Source: Chitinophagaceae bacterium (GTDB lineage Bacteria > Bacteroidota > Bacteroidia > Chitinophagales > Chitinophagaceae). Taken from it: a DNA stretch of 64,000 nucleotides. The notes under the pieces were generated by a model. That model was not told where the DNA came from. It saw only the letters and a program-made list of their open reading frames with translations, and searched no databases. Of this stretch, positions 36,313 through 46,445 are shown piece after piece. A program made the translations under genes and the position numbers. The stretch is from the NCBI GenBank assembly GCA_023957575.1, contig JAMLGU010000002.1:310001-374000 (forward strand). The letters are read 5' to 3'. The stretch's first letter is position 1. The number at the start of each line of letters is the position of its first letter.

Positions 36313-36553
36313 GTTGGGGAGGCTGCGAATGACGCTCTTTTTTATCGTCATTCAGTGCTTGTGGGCAATTTGGTAAAAAATAATGACGAAAAACATTTTT
36401 TTAATAAAGTTTTGGTAATATTTTCGGGGAGTTTTTGATTCATGACTATAATTAAAAGATGCTGCTATTGAAAATTGAATCAATTTTAGCTGAAATTGCA
36501 GAAATGAAGAAAAACGTTTTTTTTATTCAATCATTTAAATAATAAACCAAATT

Positions 36554-38980
36554 ATGAAACGATTATCATCGCTGTTTCTCACGCTGTTATTTACGTTGCC
36601 TGCCATGGCCAGTGAGGCAGACCTGAAGGTGCCAGAAGAAATCAAAAGCCGGTACATCCTTTATTGGGGATTTTTGGTTTGCGCATTGGGGCTGCTGTTC
36701 GGATTGTATCAGTTTATGAAGGTAAAAAAACTTCCTGCCCATAGGGCTATGCTTGAGGTGTCGGAAGTAATTTACCAAACATGTGCTACTTATCTGAAAC
36801 AGCAGGGCAAGTTTCTGGCCATTTTGTTCATATTTATTGGCGCAGCAGTGGCCGGTTATTTTGGCTTTCTTTCGCCTCTTGGAGAAACCACAGGACAGCA
36901 GGTAGGTAGTGTTCTGCTCATCATCCTTTGGACCATTATTGGAATAATGGGTTCCTACGCCGTGGCGGCTTTTGGTATCCGAATGAATACCTATGCTAAT
37001 GCCAGAATGGCTTTTGCTTCGCTCAAAAGGAAACCGCTGAACCTGTTGAATATACCGCTTACTGCCGGTATGAGTATTGGCGTAATGCTGATATGTATTG
37101 AATTGATTATGATGCTCGTAATACTGCTATTGATGCCCGGCCATCTTGCAGGAGCTTGTTTTATCGGCTTTGCCATTGGTGAGTCGTTGGGCGCTGCTGT
37201 ATTGCGTATTGCCGGTGGTATCTTTACAAAAATTGCCGATATCGGTTCCGACCTGATGAAGGTAGTTTTTAAAATTGGAGAAGACGATCCTCGCAATCCG
37301 GGTGTAATTGCCGACTGTGTGGGAGACAATGCCGGTGATAGTGTTGGCCCTACAGCAGATGGATTCGAAACTTATGGAGTAACCGGTGTGGCGCTTATTT
37401 CGTTCATTCTTTTGGCGGTAGGCGTGGCGGATCCTGCTATGACTGCTTTATTAAAAGTGGAACTATTGGTTTGGATTTTTGTAATGCGTATTTTAATGAT
37501 TTTGACTTCTATCGTTGCCTACTACATCAACGGTGCATACAGTAATGCCAAATATGCCAATGCAGATGATCTTGACTTTGAAGCTCCTTTGACCAGTCTG
37601 GTTTGGATTACGTCCATCCTTTCTATCATTGTTACCTTTGTAGCCAGTTATTTCCTGATTCCGGACCTGAATGGCAATCATAATATGTGGTGGATTCTTT
37701 CTGCCATCATTAGTTGCGGTACTATCGGCGGCGCATTAATTCCTGAGTTTACCAAAATATTTACTTCACCCAAATCGTCGCACGTGGCAGAGGTGGTTGA
37801 GTCTGGTAAAGAAGGAGGTTCTTCCTTAACCATTCTTTCAGGTTTCGTAGCCGGTAATTTCAGCGCCTTCTGGATGGGGATGGTTTTCTTTGTGCTTATG
37901 TTTATTGCATTCTTTATGAGCACCTTCGATCTTCAACACATTATGGTCTATCCATCCATCTTTGCTTTTGGCTTGGTGGCCTTTGGTTTGTTGGGGATGG
38001 GGCCCGTTACCATTGCAGTGGACAGCTATGGGCCTGTAACCGATAATGCGCAGTCGATTTATGAATTATCGCTGATTGAAGAAGTGCCGAATGTAACACA
38101 GGAAATTGAAAGAGATTTTGGGTTCACTCCTGATTTGGAAAAATCGAAATACTATCTGGAGGCAAATGATGGAGCAGGCAATACCTTTAAAGCCACTGCA
38201 AAGCCGGTATTGATAGGCACCGCAGTGGTGGGCGCCACTACCATGATTTTCTCCCTGATATTGATGATTGAAAAAACCCTGAATGTGGATCCCGAATCAA
38301 TTCTTAACCTGCTGAACCCTTATTCAATTTTGGGCTTCATATTGGGGGGCGCGGTGATTTACTGGTTTACGGGTGCTTCCACTCAGGCGGTAACTACAGG
38401 CGCTTTCAGGGCTGTGGCTTATATTAAAAGAAACATCAACCTGGATCCTAATGCACCCAAAAAGGCAGATGCCAAGTCTTCGTCGGAAGTAGTAAAAATA
38501 TGTACACAATATGCCCAAAAGGGGATGTTTAACATATTTATAGCTGTGTTCTTCTTTGCGCTGGCTTTTGCATGCTTGTCTTCTCCTGACAGTATCGGTG
38601 GCAATCAGGCTGTATCGCTGTTTGTAAGCTATCTGGTAGGTATTGCCGTGTTTGGTCTGTTTCAGGCTGTGTTTATGGCCAATGCCGGTGGCGCTTGGGA
38701 CAATGCCAAAAAAGTGGTAGAGGTAGATATGAAGGCAAAGGGCACCCCATTGCACGATGCAACCGTAGTGGGCGATACAGTAGGCGATCCGTTTAAGGAT
38801 ACTTCTTCTGTTGCCTTGAATCCTATCATCAAGTTTACCACCTTGTTTGGACTATTAGCTATGGAAATTGCTATTTCGGAGCATTTCAGGGCAATTGCTC
38901 CATATATCGGACTGGTATTTCTGGCTATTTCCTTGGTATTTGTATGGCGCTCGTTCTACAAAATGCGCATTGAGGAATAA
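36554..38980 (+). CDS. hppA: Membrane-bound proton/sodium-translocating pyrophosphatase
   Basis: 808 residues with a signal-like N-terminus and about 16 membrane helices; it couples PPi hydrolysis to ion export across the inner membrane. Acidic pyrophosphate-binding loops are present: EDDPRNPGVIADCVGDNAGD, and GGAWDNAKKVVE with VVGDTVGDPFKDTSSVALNP. The usual DVGADLVGKVE motif is altered to DIGSDLMKVVF (from residue 229). The GNTFKA segment (542-547) has Lys where K+-dependent enzymes have Ala, so K+-independence is predicted by family rule. Whether H+ or Na+ is pumped cannot be told. A strong terminator follows. Confidence 0.93.
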   Translation: MKRLSSLFLTLLFTLPAMASEADLKVPEEIKSRYILYWGFLVCALGLLFGLYQFMKVKKLPAHRAMLEVSEVIYQTCATYLKQQGKFLAILFIFIGAAVAGYFGFLSPLGETTGQQVGSVLLIILWTIIGIMGSYAVAAFGIRMNTYANARMAFASLKRKPLNLLNIPLTAGMSIGVMLICIELIMMLVILLLMPGHLAGACFIGFAIGESLGAAVLRIAGGIFTKIADIGSDLMKVVFKIGEDDPRNPGVIADCVGDNAGDSVGPTADGFETYGVTGVALISFILLAVGVADPAMTALLKVELLVWIFVMRILMILTSIVAYYINGAYSNAKYANADDLDFEAPLTSLVWITSILSIIVTFVASYFLIPDLNGNHNMWWILSAIISCGTIGGALIPEFTKIFTSPKSSHVAEVVESGKEGGSSLTILSGFVAGNFSAFWMGMVFFVLMFIAFFMSTFDLQHIMVYPSIFAFGLVAFGLLGMGPVTIAVDSYGPVTDNAQSIYELSLIEEVPNVTQEIERDFGFTPDLEKSKYYLEANDGAGNTFKATAKPVLIGTAVVGATTMIFSLILMIEKTLNVDPESILNLLNPYSILGFILGGAVIYWFTGASTQAVTTGAFRAVAYIKRNINLDPNAPKKADAKSSSEVVKICTQYAQKGMFNIFIAVFFFALAFACLSSPDSIGGNQAVSLFVSYLVGIAVFGLFQAVFMANAGGAWDNAKKVVEVDMKAKGTPLHDATVVGDTVGDPFKDTSSVALNPIIKFTTLFGLLAMEIAISEHFRAIAPYIGLVFLAISLVFVWRSFYKMRIEE

Positions 38981-39004
38981 TTACATGAAATTTATATTTT
39001 TAAG

Positions 39005-39038
39005 AAGCGGCGATTATGTTTCGCCGCTTTTTTATTTT
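39005..39038 (+). terminator. Terminator after hppA
   Basis: Perfect 9-bp stem AAGCGGCGA (39005-39013) / TCGCCGCTT (39021-39029), 7-nt loop, followed by a T-rich tract. Confidence 0.9.
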
Positions 39039-39121
39039 TAGCAAATGTTTATATAGTGTATCATCTGTTGTTAATGAGAATGGTACCTGAGTTCATGTAT
39101 ATTTGTTGAAAGAAAATAACA

Positions 39122-39460
39122 ATGAAAAGGATTATTTTTATTCTCACCATCTTTGCATTCTGTATCAAATTGAATGCTCAAACAGTTGTGGTAAACCCCG
39201 ATGAAACCCATTCTCCCGTGGTGGGGCACGGAAATATGTGGGTTGTTGTTAATCCTGACGGAACTCATTCCCCCATAATTGACCATGGTACTACCAAAAT
39301 TATTGTCCATCCTAATGGAACACATTCTACTATTTTCGAAAATGGCTCCACAAAAGCGCCTGTCATTACAAATAGAAATCATACTGCCAAAATCAAAAAT
39401 GATAAACCAAGGGTTATTGTCAAACCTAATGAATCGCCTTTTACTAAAAAAAGAAGATGA
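39122..39460 (+). CDS. Small secreted protein built from 19-residue repeats
   Basis: 112 residues. The signal peptide is residues 1-20 (RIIFILTIFAFCIKLNAQ). The mature part is a 19-residue repeat starting at Val22. Unit 1 is VVVNPDETHSPVVGHGNMW, unit 2 is VVVNPDGTHSPIIDHGTTK, unit 3 is IIVHPNGTHSTIFENGSTK, unit 4 is degenerate, and a partial fifth is VIVKPNESPF. It ends in the basic TKKRR. Each unit resembles a beta-hairpin (VVVNPDGTH turn). I do not recognise the family; His and Asp residues recur, so metal or polymer binding is possible. It lies between hppA's terminator and the glnS promoter. Confidence 0.7.
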   Translation: MKRIIFILTIFAFCIKLNAQTVVVNPDETHSPVVGHGNMWVVVNPDGTHSPIIDHGTTKIIVHPNGTHSTIFENGSTKAPVITNRNHTAKIKNDKPRVIVKPNESPFTKKRR

Positions 39461-39496
39461 TTCCTTCAGAAGGAGCCTGATCTTTGAAAGGACTGA

Positions 39497-39529
39497 TTGC
39501 CCAAAATCCTTATAAATAGACTACCTTTG
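39497..39529 (+). promoter_or_regulatory. Putative promoter for glnS
   Basis: TTG (39497-39499), 22-nt spacer, TACCTTTG (39522-39529), a full TAnnTTTG match. The ATG follows at 39569. Confidence 0.55.
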
Positions 39530-39568
39530 CACATCTTATAATTTTAATAGATTATCAGGAAAAAATTT

Positions 39569-41266
39569 ATGAGTGAAGATTTGAAATCAAAGGAATTACA
39601 GCCTACGGAAGGGCAGGAGAGAAGCCTCAATTTTATAGAGGAAATAATAGAAGCTGATTTGGCATCGGGCAAGTATAAAACCATCATTACCCGTTTTCCG
39701 CCAGAACCGAACGGATATTTGCATATTGGCCATGCCAGTAGTATCTGCCTCAATTTTGGCCTCACACTCAAATATGGAGGATATACCAATCTCCGTTTTG
39801 ATGATACCAACCCCATTACCGAAGAAACCGAATATGTAGAAAGCATTAAGGAGGATGTGCGGTGGTTAGGTTTTGAGTGGAAGCATGAACTGTACGCTTC
39901 GGATTATTTCGACACTTTATATGAGTATGCCCTAAGGCTCATTAATAAAGGTCTTGCATATATAGATGACAGTACCAGCGAGGAAATAGCGGAACAAAAA
40001 GGTACCCCCACTTCGGTAGGCCATCGCAATCAGTTTGCAGAAAGGAGTGTAGAAGAGAATCTTCGCTTGTTTGAAGCGATGAAAGACGGAAAATTCAAAG
40101 ATGGAGAAAAAGTGCTACGCGCAAAAATTGATATGAACTCGCCCAATATGCTGATGCGCGACCCGATTATTTATCGTATCAAACATGCGCATCACCATCG
40201 TACCGGTGATAAATGGTGCATTTATCCGATGTATGATTTTGCACATGGGCAAAGTGATTCCATTGAAAATATTACCCACTCAATTTGCACTATGGAATTT
40301 GTGCCTCACCGCGAGGTATATGACTGGCTGATTGACAATCTTGAAATTTTTCCATCACATCAATACGAATTTGCCCGCCGCAATTTGAGCCATACCGTAA
40401 TGAGCAAACGCCGGTTGCTGCAATTAGTTAATGAGGGTCATGTTACCGGTTGGGACGATCCGCGTATGCCCACCATCTCCGGATTGCGCCGCCGAGGTTA
40501 CACACCCGAAAGCATCCGCGACTTTGCCAACAGAATTGGTATTGCCAAAAGAGAGAATACGGTAGATGTGGGATTATTAGAGTTTTGTGCCCGCGAACAC
40601 CTCAATAAGGTAGCCTTGCGCAGAATGGTGGTTTTTGATCCATTGAAAGTGGTAATTACCAATTACTCAGGAGAAGGTGAAACGCTTCAGGCTGAAAACA
40701 ACCCCGAAAATCCAAATGGAGGCGAAAGGGAAATCAGCTTTAGTAATGAACTTTACATCGAGCATGAAGACTTTATGGAAGAACCGCCCAAAAAATATTT
40801 CAGACTGGCTCCTGGGCAAATGGTACGGTTGAAATACGCTTATATCATCAAATGTGATGAAGTGGTTAAAGATAATGCCGGAAATATTGTGCAATTGAAC
40901 TGCTCTTATTTTCCCGAAAGCAGGAGTGGGGCCGATACTTCGGGCATTAAAGTAAAAGGCACACTTCACTGGGTAAATGCTAAGGACTGTGTAAAGGTTC
41001 AGGTGAACGAATATGACCGTTTGTTTAGAGTGGAAGACCCATCCGGTGGTGAAGGCGATTTTAGAGATTATTTAAACCCCGATTCATTAAAGGTGGATGA
41101 AAATGCACTTGCGGAGCCTGCATTGAAAGATGCTGCAATAAGCGACCGTTTTCAGTTTTTGAGAAAGGGCTATTTTACACTGGATAAAGACAGCGCTGCC
41201 GACAAATTGATTTTCAATAAAACAGTAGGTTTGAAGGATAGTTGGGCTAAGGAAAGCAAGAAGTAA
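39569..41266 (+). CDS. glnS: Glutaminyl-tRNA synthetase
   Basis: 565 residues of a class I aminoacyl-tRNA synthetase charging tRNA-Gln directly. RFPPEPNGYLHIGHASSICL carries the HIGH motif (52-55). RFDDTNP, YPMYDFAHGQSDSIENITHS and HTVMSKRRLLQLV (KMSKS-like, VMSKR) follow. The C-terminal third is the beta-barrel anticodon-binding domain (MVVFDPLKVVITNYSGEGE; FRLAPGQMVRLKYAY). Its presence shows this organism does not rely only on the GatCAB amidotransferase for Gln-tRNA. The gene is monocistronic; 184 bp with no gene separate it from the convergent TonB receptor. Confidence 0.97.
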   Translation: MSEDLKSKELQPTEGQERSLNFIEEIIEADLASGKYKTIITRFPPEPNGYLHIGHASSICLNFGLTLKYGGYTNLRFDDTNPITEETEYVESIKEDVRWLGFEWKHELYASDYFDTLYEYALRLINKGLAYIDDSTSEEIAEQKGTPTSVGHRNQFAERSVEENLRLFEAMKDGKFKDGEKVLRAKIDMNSPNMLMRDPIIYRIKHAHHHRTGDKWCIYPMYDFAHGQSDSIENITHSICTMEFVPHREVYDWLIDNLEIFPSHQYEFARRNLSHTVMSKRRLLQLVNEGHVTGWDDPRMPTISGLRRRGYTPESIRDFANRIGIAKRENTVDVGLLEFCAREHLNKVALRRMVVFDPLKVVITNYSGEGETLQAENNPENPNGGEREISFSNELYIEHEDFMEEPPKKYFRLAPGQMVRLKYAYIIKCDEVVKDNAGNIVQLNCSYFPESRSGADTSGIKVKGTLHWVNAKDCVKVQVNEYDRLFRVEDPSGGEGDFRDYLNPDSLKVDENALAEPALKDAAISDRFQFLRKGYFTLDKDSAADKLIFNKTVGLKDSWAKESKK

Positions 41267-41450
41267 TAAAAGACAACCCTGCCTGTGGTAATTGTGAAAG
41301 CGTTTCTTTTGATATCCAAAAAGAGCGATAACAAAATGGATGCTCAAAAAGCAATTTTTTGAATTTGGCAATCTTGCTGCAATGTAGTGTTAAGTTAAAA
41401 GAGAAAAGTGAATAACTGTTTTGATGAATTAAAAACTATACCGTAGTCTG

Positions 41451-43844
41451 CTAAAACCTGTAAGCCATTGTTACAACAAAATTGCGGGGAGGGATTGGGT
41501 TGACACTATAATTTTCATGCAAATAGTAATTATAAGTATCAAACAGATTTGCCAGTTTTGCCATCAGTGAAATATTTCTAATGCTGTAACCTGCGGAAAG
41601 ATCTACGGTGGTGAATGCTTTTACAGGGAAAAACGGTCTTTTATTGTCCACCGTATAGTTCCAACCGGCCATGCGTTCGCCGATGTAATAAATTCCTGCA
41701 CCTAATTTCAGCCTTTTTGATGAGCCTTGCTGCACAGTATAAAAAACGGTGGTGTTGGCAGTATGTGCAGGTGTGTTTACCAATCTTTGGCCTTTAATAT
41801 ATGAACCCCTTTCATCTGCAGTTTTTGTGTACCGCATATAGTTATAGCTATATCCTGCCATTGCTTCCAGACCGCCTATCAGACTGGCCCTAAAATCAAC
41901 TTCCACACCATCGCTGGTAGTCTGTCCGGTTAGTTCCTTGATGTTAGTGTTTGAATTGGGCTTGCCGTCGGCAGCAAAAGGCGCCATTTGTACCAGATTG
42001 TTATTGATAATTCGGTACAAAGTGATGTTGGCATTAATTTTCCCATCTAATAAATCATTTTTTATTCCTAATTCAAACTGGTCAACAATGGAAGGAGGCA
42101 ACGGTTTGAAATAAATATCCGTTCCGGTATTCAACAAAAATGAGTTGGAATAGCTGGCAAATAGCGATGTGTTTTTTGAGGGTTGATATACTAACCCCAC
42201 TCTTGGAGAAAAGGCACTCGCGGTCAGTTTTTTTGCAAAGCCGACTGAATCATTTTTCAACAGATAGGTGGTTTTAACAGGTTCGGCAATCAGGTTAGAC
42301 CATCTGAGGCCTGCCAGTATTTTAAAATTATGAGTAATACTTACCAAGTCCTGAACATAGATGCCTGTTCTTACCAGTGGTGTTTCGGTGCGGGTAGCCC
42401 ATTTTGTAGCAGGGATGTTGGTTCTTCTTACAAATTTTGAAGGATCAAGAAGATTGATGGAATCGTAAATCTTGCGTTCCATGTCAGACGCATAAGCAGT
42501 GGTGTAATATCTGTCGGCATCAAAGCCTGAAAGCAGGTTGTGTTTGATGGTTCCTGTAGAAAATTTTCCGGTAAGGTTAATTTGTCCGCTATAATATTTT
42601 TCATGATTGTTAGTTTTGCCAATCGGACGGCCCCAATCGCCATTAGGCTTTGCCTGAATCCGTTCCAATGCAAAATAATCTCTCGAATAATCCTGATAGG
42701 CCAGGCCGGCACTCAATTTCCAGTTGCTATTAAACTGATGATTCAGTTCTGCGGATGCAGTCGATTGTTGTGTTTTGGCATATTGCCAGCCGGCACCCAT
42801 AAACCTTGAGCGGGGCACATTTGGAATTACTGAATCGGCAATGATGCCAATTCCAAAATCGGGAGTAAAATGATGCCTCAGGTAATCACCCTGAACCAAT
42901 AAATCAGTTTTTTTGCCCAACTTAAAAAGTAAGGATGGATTGATATAGAATCTTTTGGAGTGAACCGTTTCTCTGTAGCTGTTGACTGTTTCGTAGGTAC
43001 TGTTCAGTCGGAAAGCTGCCTGTTTTGACAACGGCCCAAAAATATCAATTGCCGGTTTGTATAGGTCAAAACTTCCTGCACGCATATTTACTTCGCCGCC
43101 AAATTCAAATTTCGGTTTTTTGGTAACCATATTAATTACGCCGCCGGGAGCCACATTCCCATAAAGAATAGCAGCGCTGCCTTTGAGTATTTCCACGCTT
43201 TCAAGGCCGCTCATTTCAGGCATCGAGCCGGTATTCACTCTGAATCCGTTCTTAAACATATTGGTACTTGAAAAGTTATACCCTCTTGCAAAAAAAGTTT
43301 CCTGAGTGCCGGCACGCTGGCTGCCCTGATACACGCCGTTTACGTTTTTTATTACATCACTCAGTCGCTGTGCCTGCTGCATAGCAATAGTAGATTCACC
43401 AATTATTGTAACGCTTTGTGGCAAATCCATTATGGCGATACCTGCTTTGCCGATATCTATTTTGCCACGATTCATTCCCTTTTTATAAGTAATTGTTACT
43501 TCTTCTAACTCTTTAGTATTCAATGGAAGTTGATAAACAGTGGTAACACCCTCTTCGGGTGGTACGGTTATATTTACCTGTCCGCTCGACATTCCGGCAA
43601 AAGAATAAAGGATGGTATATCTGCCAAAAGGTATGTGTCTGAATTTGAAATGCCCTTCTTCGTCAGTCCGGGCGTATTTTTTCAGTTCTTTTAAAAAAAT
43701 ATTTACTTCCTGTACCGGCTTCCCATCAGTAGTGGTTACTGTTCCCTCAATGTTTCCGGTGTTAGTCTGCCCAAAAGCATTTATAATCATTAAAAATAAA
43801 CCAATAAATAAGAATCCTCTCTTTGCAATACTTCTTTCTTTCAT
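41451..43844 (-). CDS. TonB-dependent siderophore receptor
   Basis: 797 residues. Signal peptide 1-25, then a carboxypeptidase-regulatory-like beta-domain (NIEGTVTTTDGKPVQEVNIF; TDEEGHFKFRHIPFGRYTIL), a plug domain (IMDLPQSVTIIGESTIAMQQ; LKGSAAILYGNVAPGGVINM) and a 22-strand barrel ending in AYRF. QLFELGIKNDL-type and LVNTPAHTANTTVFY-type segments (here DQFELGIKNDL) are characteristic of ferric-hydroxamate receptors (FhuA/FhuE class). It imports ferric siderophores across the outer membrane. It is downstream of the efflux operon on the same strand after 162 bp. No Fur-box-like palindrome is obvious. Confidence 0.93.
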   Translation of the reverse strand: MKERSIAKRGFLFIGLFLMIINAFGQTNTGNIEGTVTTTDGKPVQEVNIFLKELKKYARTDEEGHFKFRHIPFGRYTILYSFAGMSSGQVNITVPPEEGVTTVYQLPLNTKELEEVTITYKKGMNRGKIDIGKAGIAIMDLPQSVTIIGESTIAMQQAQRLSDVIKNVNGVYQGSQRAGTQETFFARGYNFSSTNMFKNGFRVNTGSMPEMSGLESVEILKGSAAILYGNVAPGGVINMVTKKPKFEFGGEVNMRAGSFDLYKPAIDIFGPLSKQAAFRLNSTYETVNSYRETVHSKRFYINPSLLFKLGKKTDLLVQGDYLRHHFTPDFGIGIIADSVIPNVPRSRFMGAGWQYAKTQQSTASAELNHQFNSNWKLSAGLAYQDYSRDYFALERIQAKPNGDWGRPIGKTNNHEKYYSGQINLTGKFSTGTIKHNLLSGFDADRYYTTAYASDMERKIYDSINLLDPSKFVRRTNIPATKWATRTETPLVRTGIYVQDLVSITHNFKILAGLRWSNLIAEPVKTTYLLKNDSVGFAKKLTASAFSPRVGLVYQPSKNTSLFASYSNSFLLNTGTDIYFKPLPPSIVDQFELGIKNDLLDGKINANITLYRIINNNLVQMAPFAADGKPNSNTNIKELTGQTTSDGVEVDFRASLIGGLEAMAGYSYNYMRYTKTADERGSYIKGQRLVNTPAHTANTTVFYTVQQGSSKRLKLGAGIYYIGERMAGWNYTVDNKRPFFPVKAFTTVDLSAGYSIRNISLMAKLANLFDTYNYYLHENYSVNPIPPRNFVVTMAYRF

Positions 43845-44006
43845 GTCGGCAAAGGAAGAAAATCTGTAACTGTTTCATTTTCAAAATCAGGAAAACCGGC
43901 TTACGCAATTAGGAAAAAATATGCATGAGGTGCAAATACATTGTTTTTTTGGTGGAGAATTTACTTAAAAACTGAATAGTTTTTTAACAATGCCTGAAAA
44001 TCAATG

Positions 44007-45215
44007 CTACCATGCCAATTGTTTTCTTAATCTTTTCAATTTAATCCTATAAATAGAAATGGTCATTAAAAAATAAGCAACCATTTGTATTATAAGAATA
44101 TTATATTCCGTGCTTATTGCATGCAGACCTGAATTCATGATTCTCAACCTTATGAAACCATTAATCATTGGCGTACTTGGTAGCAGGTAAGAAGCATAAT
44201 AAAGCGCTCTTGGCAAAGCTTCTGCAGGCCATACTGCCCCGCTGATAAACAGGATGGGCGGCGACAGGAATACCAGAAATAACAAGGCATAAACCCGCTT
44301 TGGAAATAAAAGACCGATACCTATACCCAGAAAAGAAATAGCAGCCAGGTAAGGAATGAGCAAATAATAAGTCTTCAGAAAACCGGTTTTGTCCGGGAAG
44401 CCTACGATATGATAAAATAAACCCAATATTAAAAAAGAAGTAAATAAATAGATAAGCATAAACGCCAGGGTTTGCCCCAATACAATTTTCATGGCTTCAA
44501 AAGGTCGTTTTGCTCCTTCTTTTAAGTAGTGAAAATTGTTTCGTTCGTTATGTTTGCCATATAAAATACCGATACCTATCAGTAGAGTTTGCTGTATGAG
44601 AATTATTAATATGGCCGGCACGATAAAAGAAGCATAGCCTCCTGAAGGATTGTACAGATTATTTACCTTTAGGCTCAAGGGGTCTCTCTGCTCCATTGCC
44701 TGCTCCATTGTCTTGCCCTTGGTAAGCAGGTTTCTTACCTCAATTCCGGCGTTTAAAGTCTGAGAGGCATAAACCACGCCGCTATATACTTGTTTGTACA
44801 GCAAAAAGTGTCCGGCATCACTGTAAACACTTATCGCTCCCCGGTTGGCAGATAAAATATTTTTTTCAAAATCTTTATCAATGACGATAACGCCCATTAC
44901 CTCATTTTTATAATACAGTTTTTCTGCCTCATTCAGGCTGGTGGGTTTATAGCTGATTTTGATCTGCTCGGTCGCATCAATCATTCTGCCTAATTTTTCA
45001 CTGGTAGCACTGTGGTTCAGATCCACCAGTGCTACCGGTATTTCTTTAGCGGTTTCTTTTATATACCCCAATGCGTAGATTATCGGATAGGCAATCATTG
45101 CCAGAAGAAAGACTACAATTGTTCCTCCATCCCTGAAAATTTCTTTTACCTCTCCGGTAAAATAACCTCCGATCTGAATCAGAGCAAACTTTAAAGAACG
45201 AAATATATTTCTCAT
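44007..45215 (-). CDS. ABC-2 type transport permease (second of pair)
   Basis: 402 residues. One N-terminal helix (GTIVVFLLAMIAYPIIYALG), then a large periplasmic region with VALVDLNHSATSEKLGRMID and VMGVIVIDKDFEKNILS. Four to five C-terminal helices follow, beginning YASFIVPAILIILIQQTLLI and containing FIVGF-like FYHIVGFPD. This is the YhhJ/YbhR arrangement of drug or envelope-lipid exporters. Its ATG lies 1 bp after the end of the preceding permease gene, so the two are cotranslated. No ATPase gene is in the operon, which this family normally needs. Confidence 0.9.
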   Translation of the reverse strand: MRNIFRSLKFALIQIGGYFTGEVKEIFRDGGTIVVFLLAMIAYPIIYALGYIKETAKEIPVALVDLNHSATSEKLGRMIDATEQIKISYKPTSLNEAEKLYYKNEVMGVIVIDKDFEKNILSANRGAISVYSDAGHFLLYKQVYSGVVYASQTLNAGIEVRNLLTKGKTMEQAMEQRDPLSLKVNNLYNPSGGYASFIVPAILIILIQQTLLIGIGILYGKHNERNNFHYLKEGAKRPFEAMKIVLGQTLAFMLIYLFTSFLILGLFYHIVGFPDKTGFLKTYYLLIPYLAAISFLGIGIGLLFPKRVYALLFLVFLSPPILFISGAVWPAEALPRALYYASYLLPSTPMINGFIRLRIMNSGLHAISTEYNILIIQMVAYFLMTISIYRIKLKRLRKQLAW

Positions 45216-45216
45216 A

Positions 45217-46383
45217 TTATATTTTCCCCCAATAGTTTTTGTTAAATGATATATATTTTAGTCTGGGTAAAAAGAAAATGCCCAGAATAATAAAAAATCC
45301 CAGATAGAAGAAATATATAAAACTATCTGCCAAAGGAGCAGCTCTTAAGGATTGACCTACAAATGATTCGATCCAATAACTGATTGGAAATATTCTGGAA
45401 AAAAACTTACCTGCAGCCGGCATTGCCGAAATCGGAAATGAAAAGCCTGCATAGGTTACACCCAATAGCGAGTAGGCGCTGGCCAAAGATAATGACAATC
45501 TCAGGTTCGCCGTTAATGCCACAAGTATGATGGCCATTGACTGATAACTGAAAATCAGTAACAACTCGGAAAGGAAAAGTGTAGCCATACTTCCGTGCAA
45601 AGGCGCTCCGATAATCTTAAACAGCACATAATTCATAAACATGGCCGTGGCGCAGTTGAATAATGTATATAATAACAGTTTGCCCGTAAGGCCGATGACA
45701 ATACTGTCTCCCGCAGTTTGCATCCACTCAATGGTTGTGCCATTGTGAAACTCAGAGCCGATAGCATAAATAGTTGCAAACATCGAAAACAGAACAAGCA
45801 TCACCGGAAACAATACAAACGTGATGAAATAAGAATAATTGAGAAACGGATTTGATAATAACTCCGAATTGATTTTTACTGGCATTGTTTTAGCCAGGGC
45901 CTCTTTTTCGGATTCTCCTGTTTTAAGTCGCGTTTGTATTTTGATGCCGGTACTCAGGGTCTGTATCGTCTTTTGGATGCCGCTACTCAGTAGGCTACCC
46001 TTTATCACATTGGCATTGTTTACATACAATACAATTGATGATTGTTGCCCTCTCAGTATATTTCTTTCGGTGCCTTTCGGAAAATAGAGTACGGCAGCCA
46101 CTTCACCGTGTTCAATTGCTTCGCGGGCTTCCAGCAGACTGATATAATTTTTGTTGATTTTTGCAATAGGTGTTGCATCTACCATTCTTGCAGCTTTCCT
46201 TGACAGGCTGCTTGCATCCAAATCCACGATTCCTACCGGAAGATCTCTCGGTACGCCTGTTTTGAAGATAGACGCAATGAGGAAAAAGGAAAAAACAGGT
46301 GCAAGAAATATGATTCCGTAAACGACAGGTTCTTTTCTGATTCTTTTTAACTCTCTGATAATGATGTCAATAAATTCTTTCAC
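45217..46383 (-). CDS. ABC-2 type transport permease (first of pair)
   Basis: 388 residues from the GTG at 46383 (KEFIDIIIRELKRIRKEPVV). The frame can be extended to a TTG at 46431, but the extra 16 residues are not family-like. It has the same architecture as its downstream neighbour: N-terminal helix, periplasmic domain with VGIVDLDASSLSRKAARMVD, and C-terminal helix bundle (FITFVLFPVMLVLFSMFATI). The two permeases probably form a heterodimer in the inner membrane, fed by the HlyD adaptor and the TolC channel. Confidence 0.9.
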   Translation of the reverse strand: MKEFIDIIIRELKRIRKEPVVYGIIFLAPVFSFFLIASIFKTGVPRDLPVGIVDLDASSLSRKAARMVDATPIAKINKNYISLLEAREAIEHGEVAAVLYFPKGTERNILRGQQSSIVLYVNNANVIKGSLLSSGIQKTIQTLSTGIKIQTRLKTGESEKEALAKTMPVKINSELLSNPFLNYSYFITFVLFPVMLVLFSMFATIYAIGSEFHNGTTIEWMQTAGDSIVIGLTGKLLLYTLFNCATAMFMNYVLFKIIGAPLHGSMATLFLSELLLIFSYQSMAIILVALTANLRLSLSLASAYSLLGVTYAGFSFPISAMPAAGKFFSRIFPISYWIESFVGQSLRAAPLADSFIYFFYLGFFIILGIFFLPRLKYISFNKNYWGKI

Positions 46384-46445
46384 TATATTAAATTTCAATC
46401 TGAATATTAGTTGATTTAACCAGATCCTCAATAATGATGGGATTC

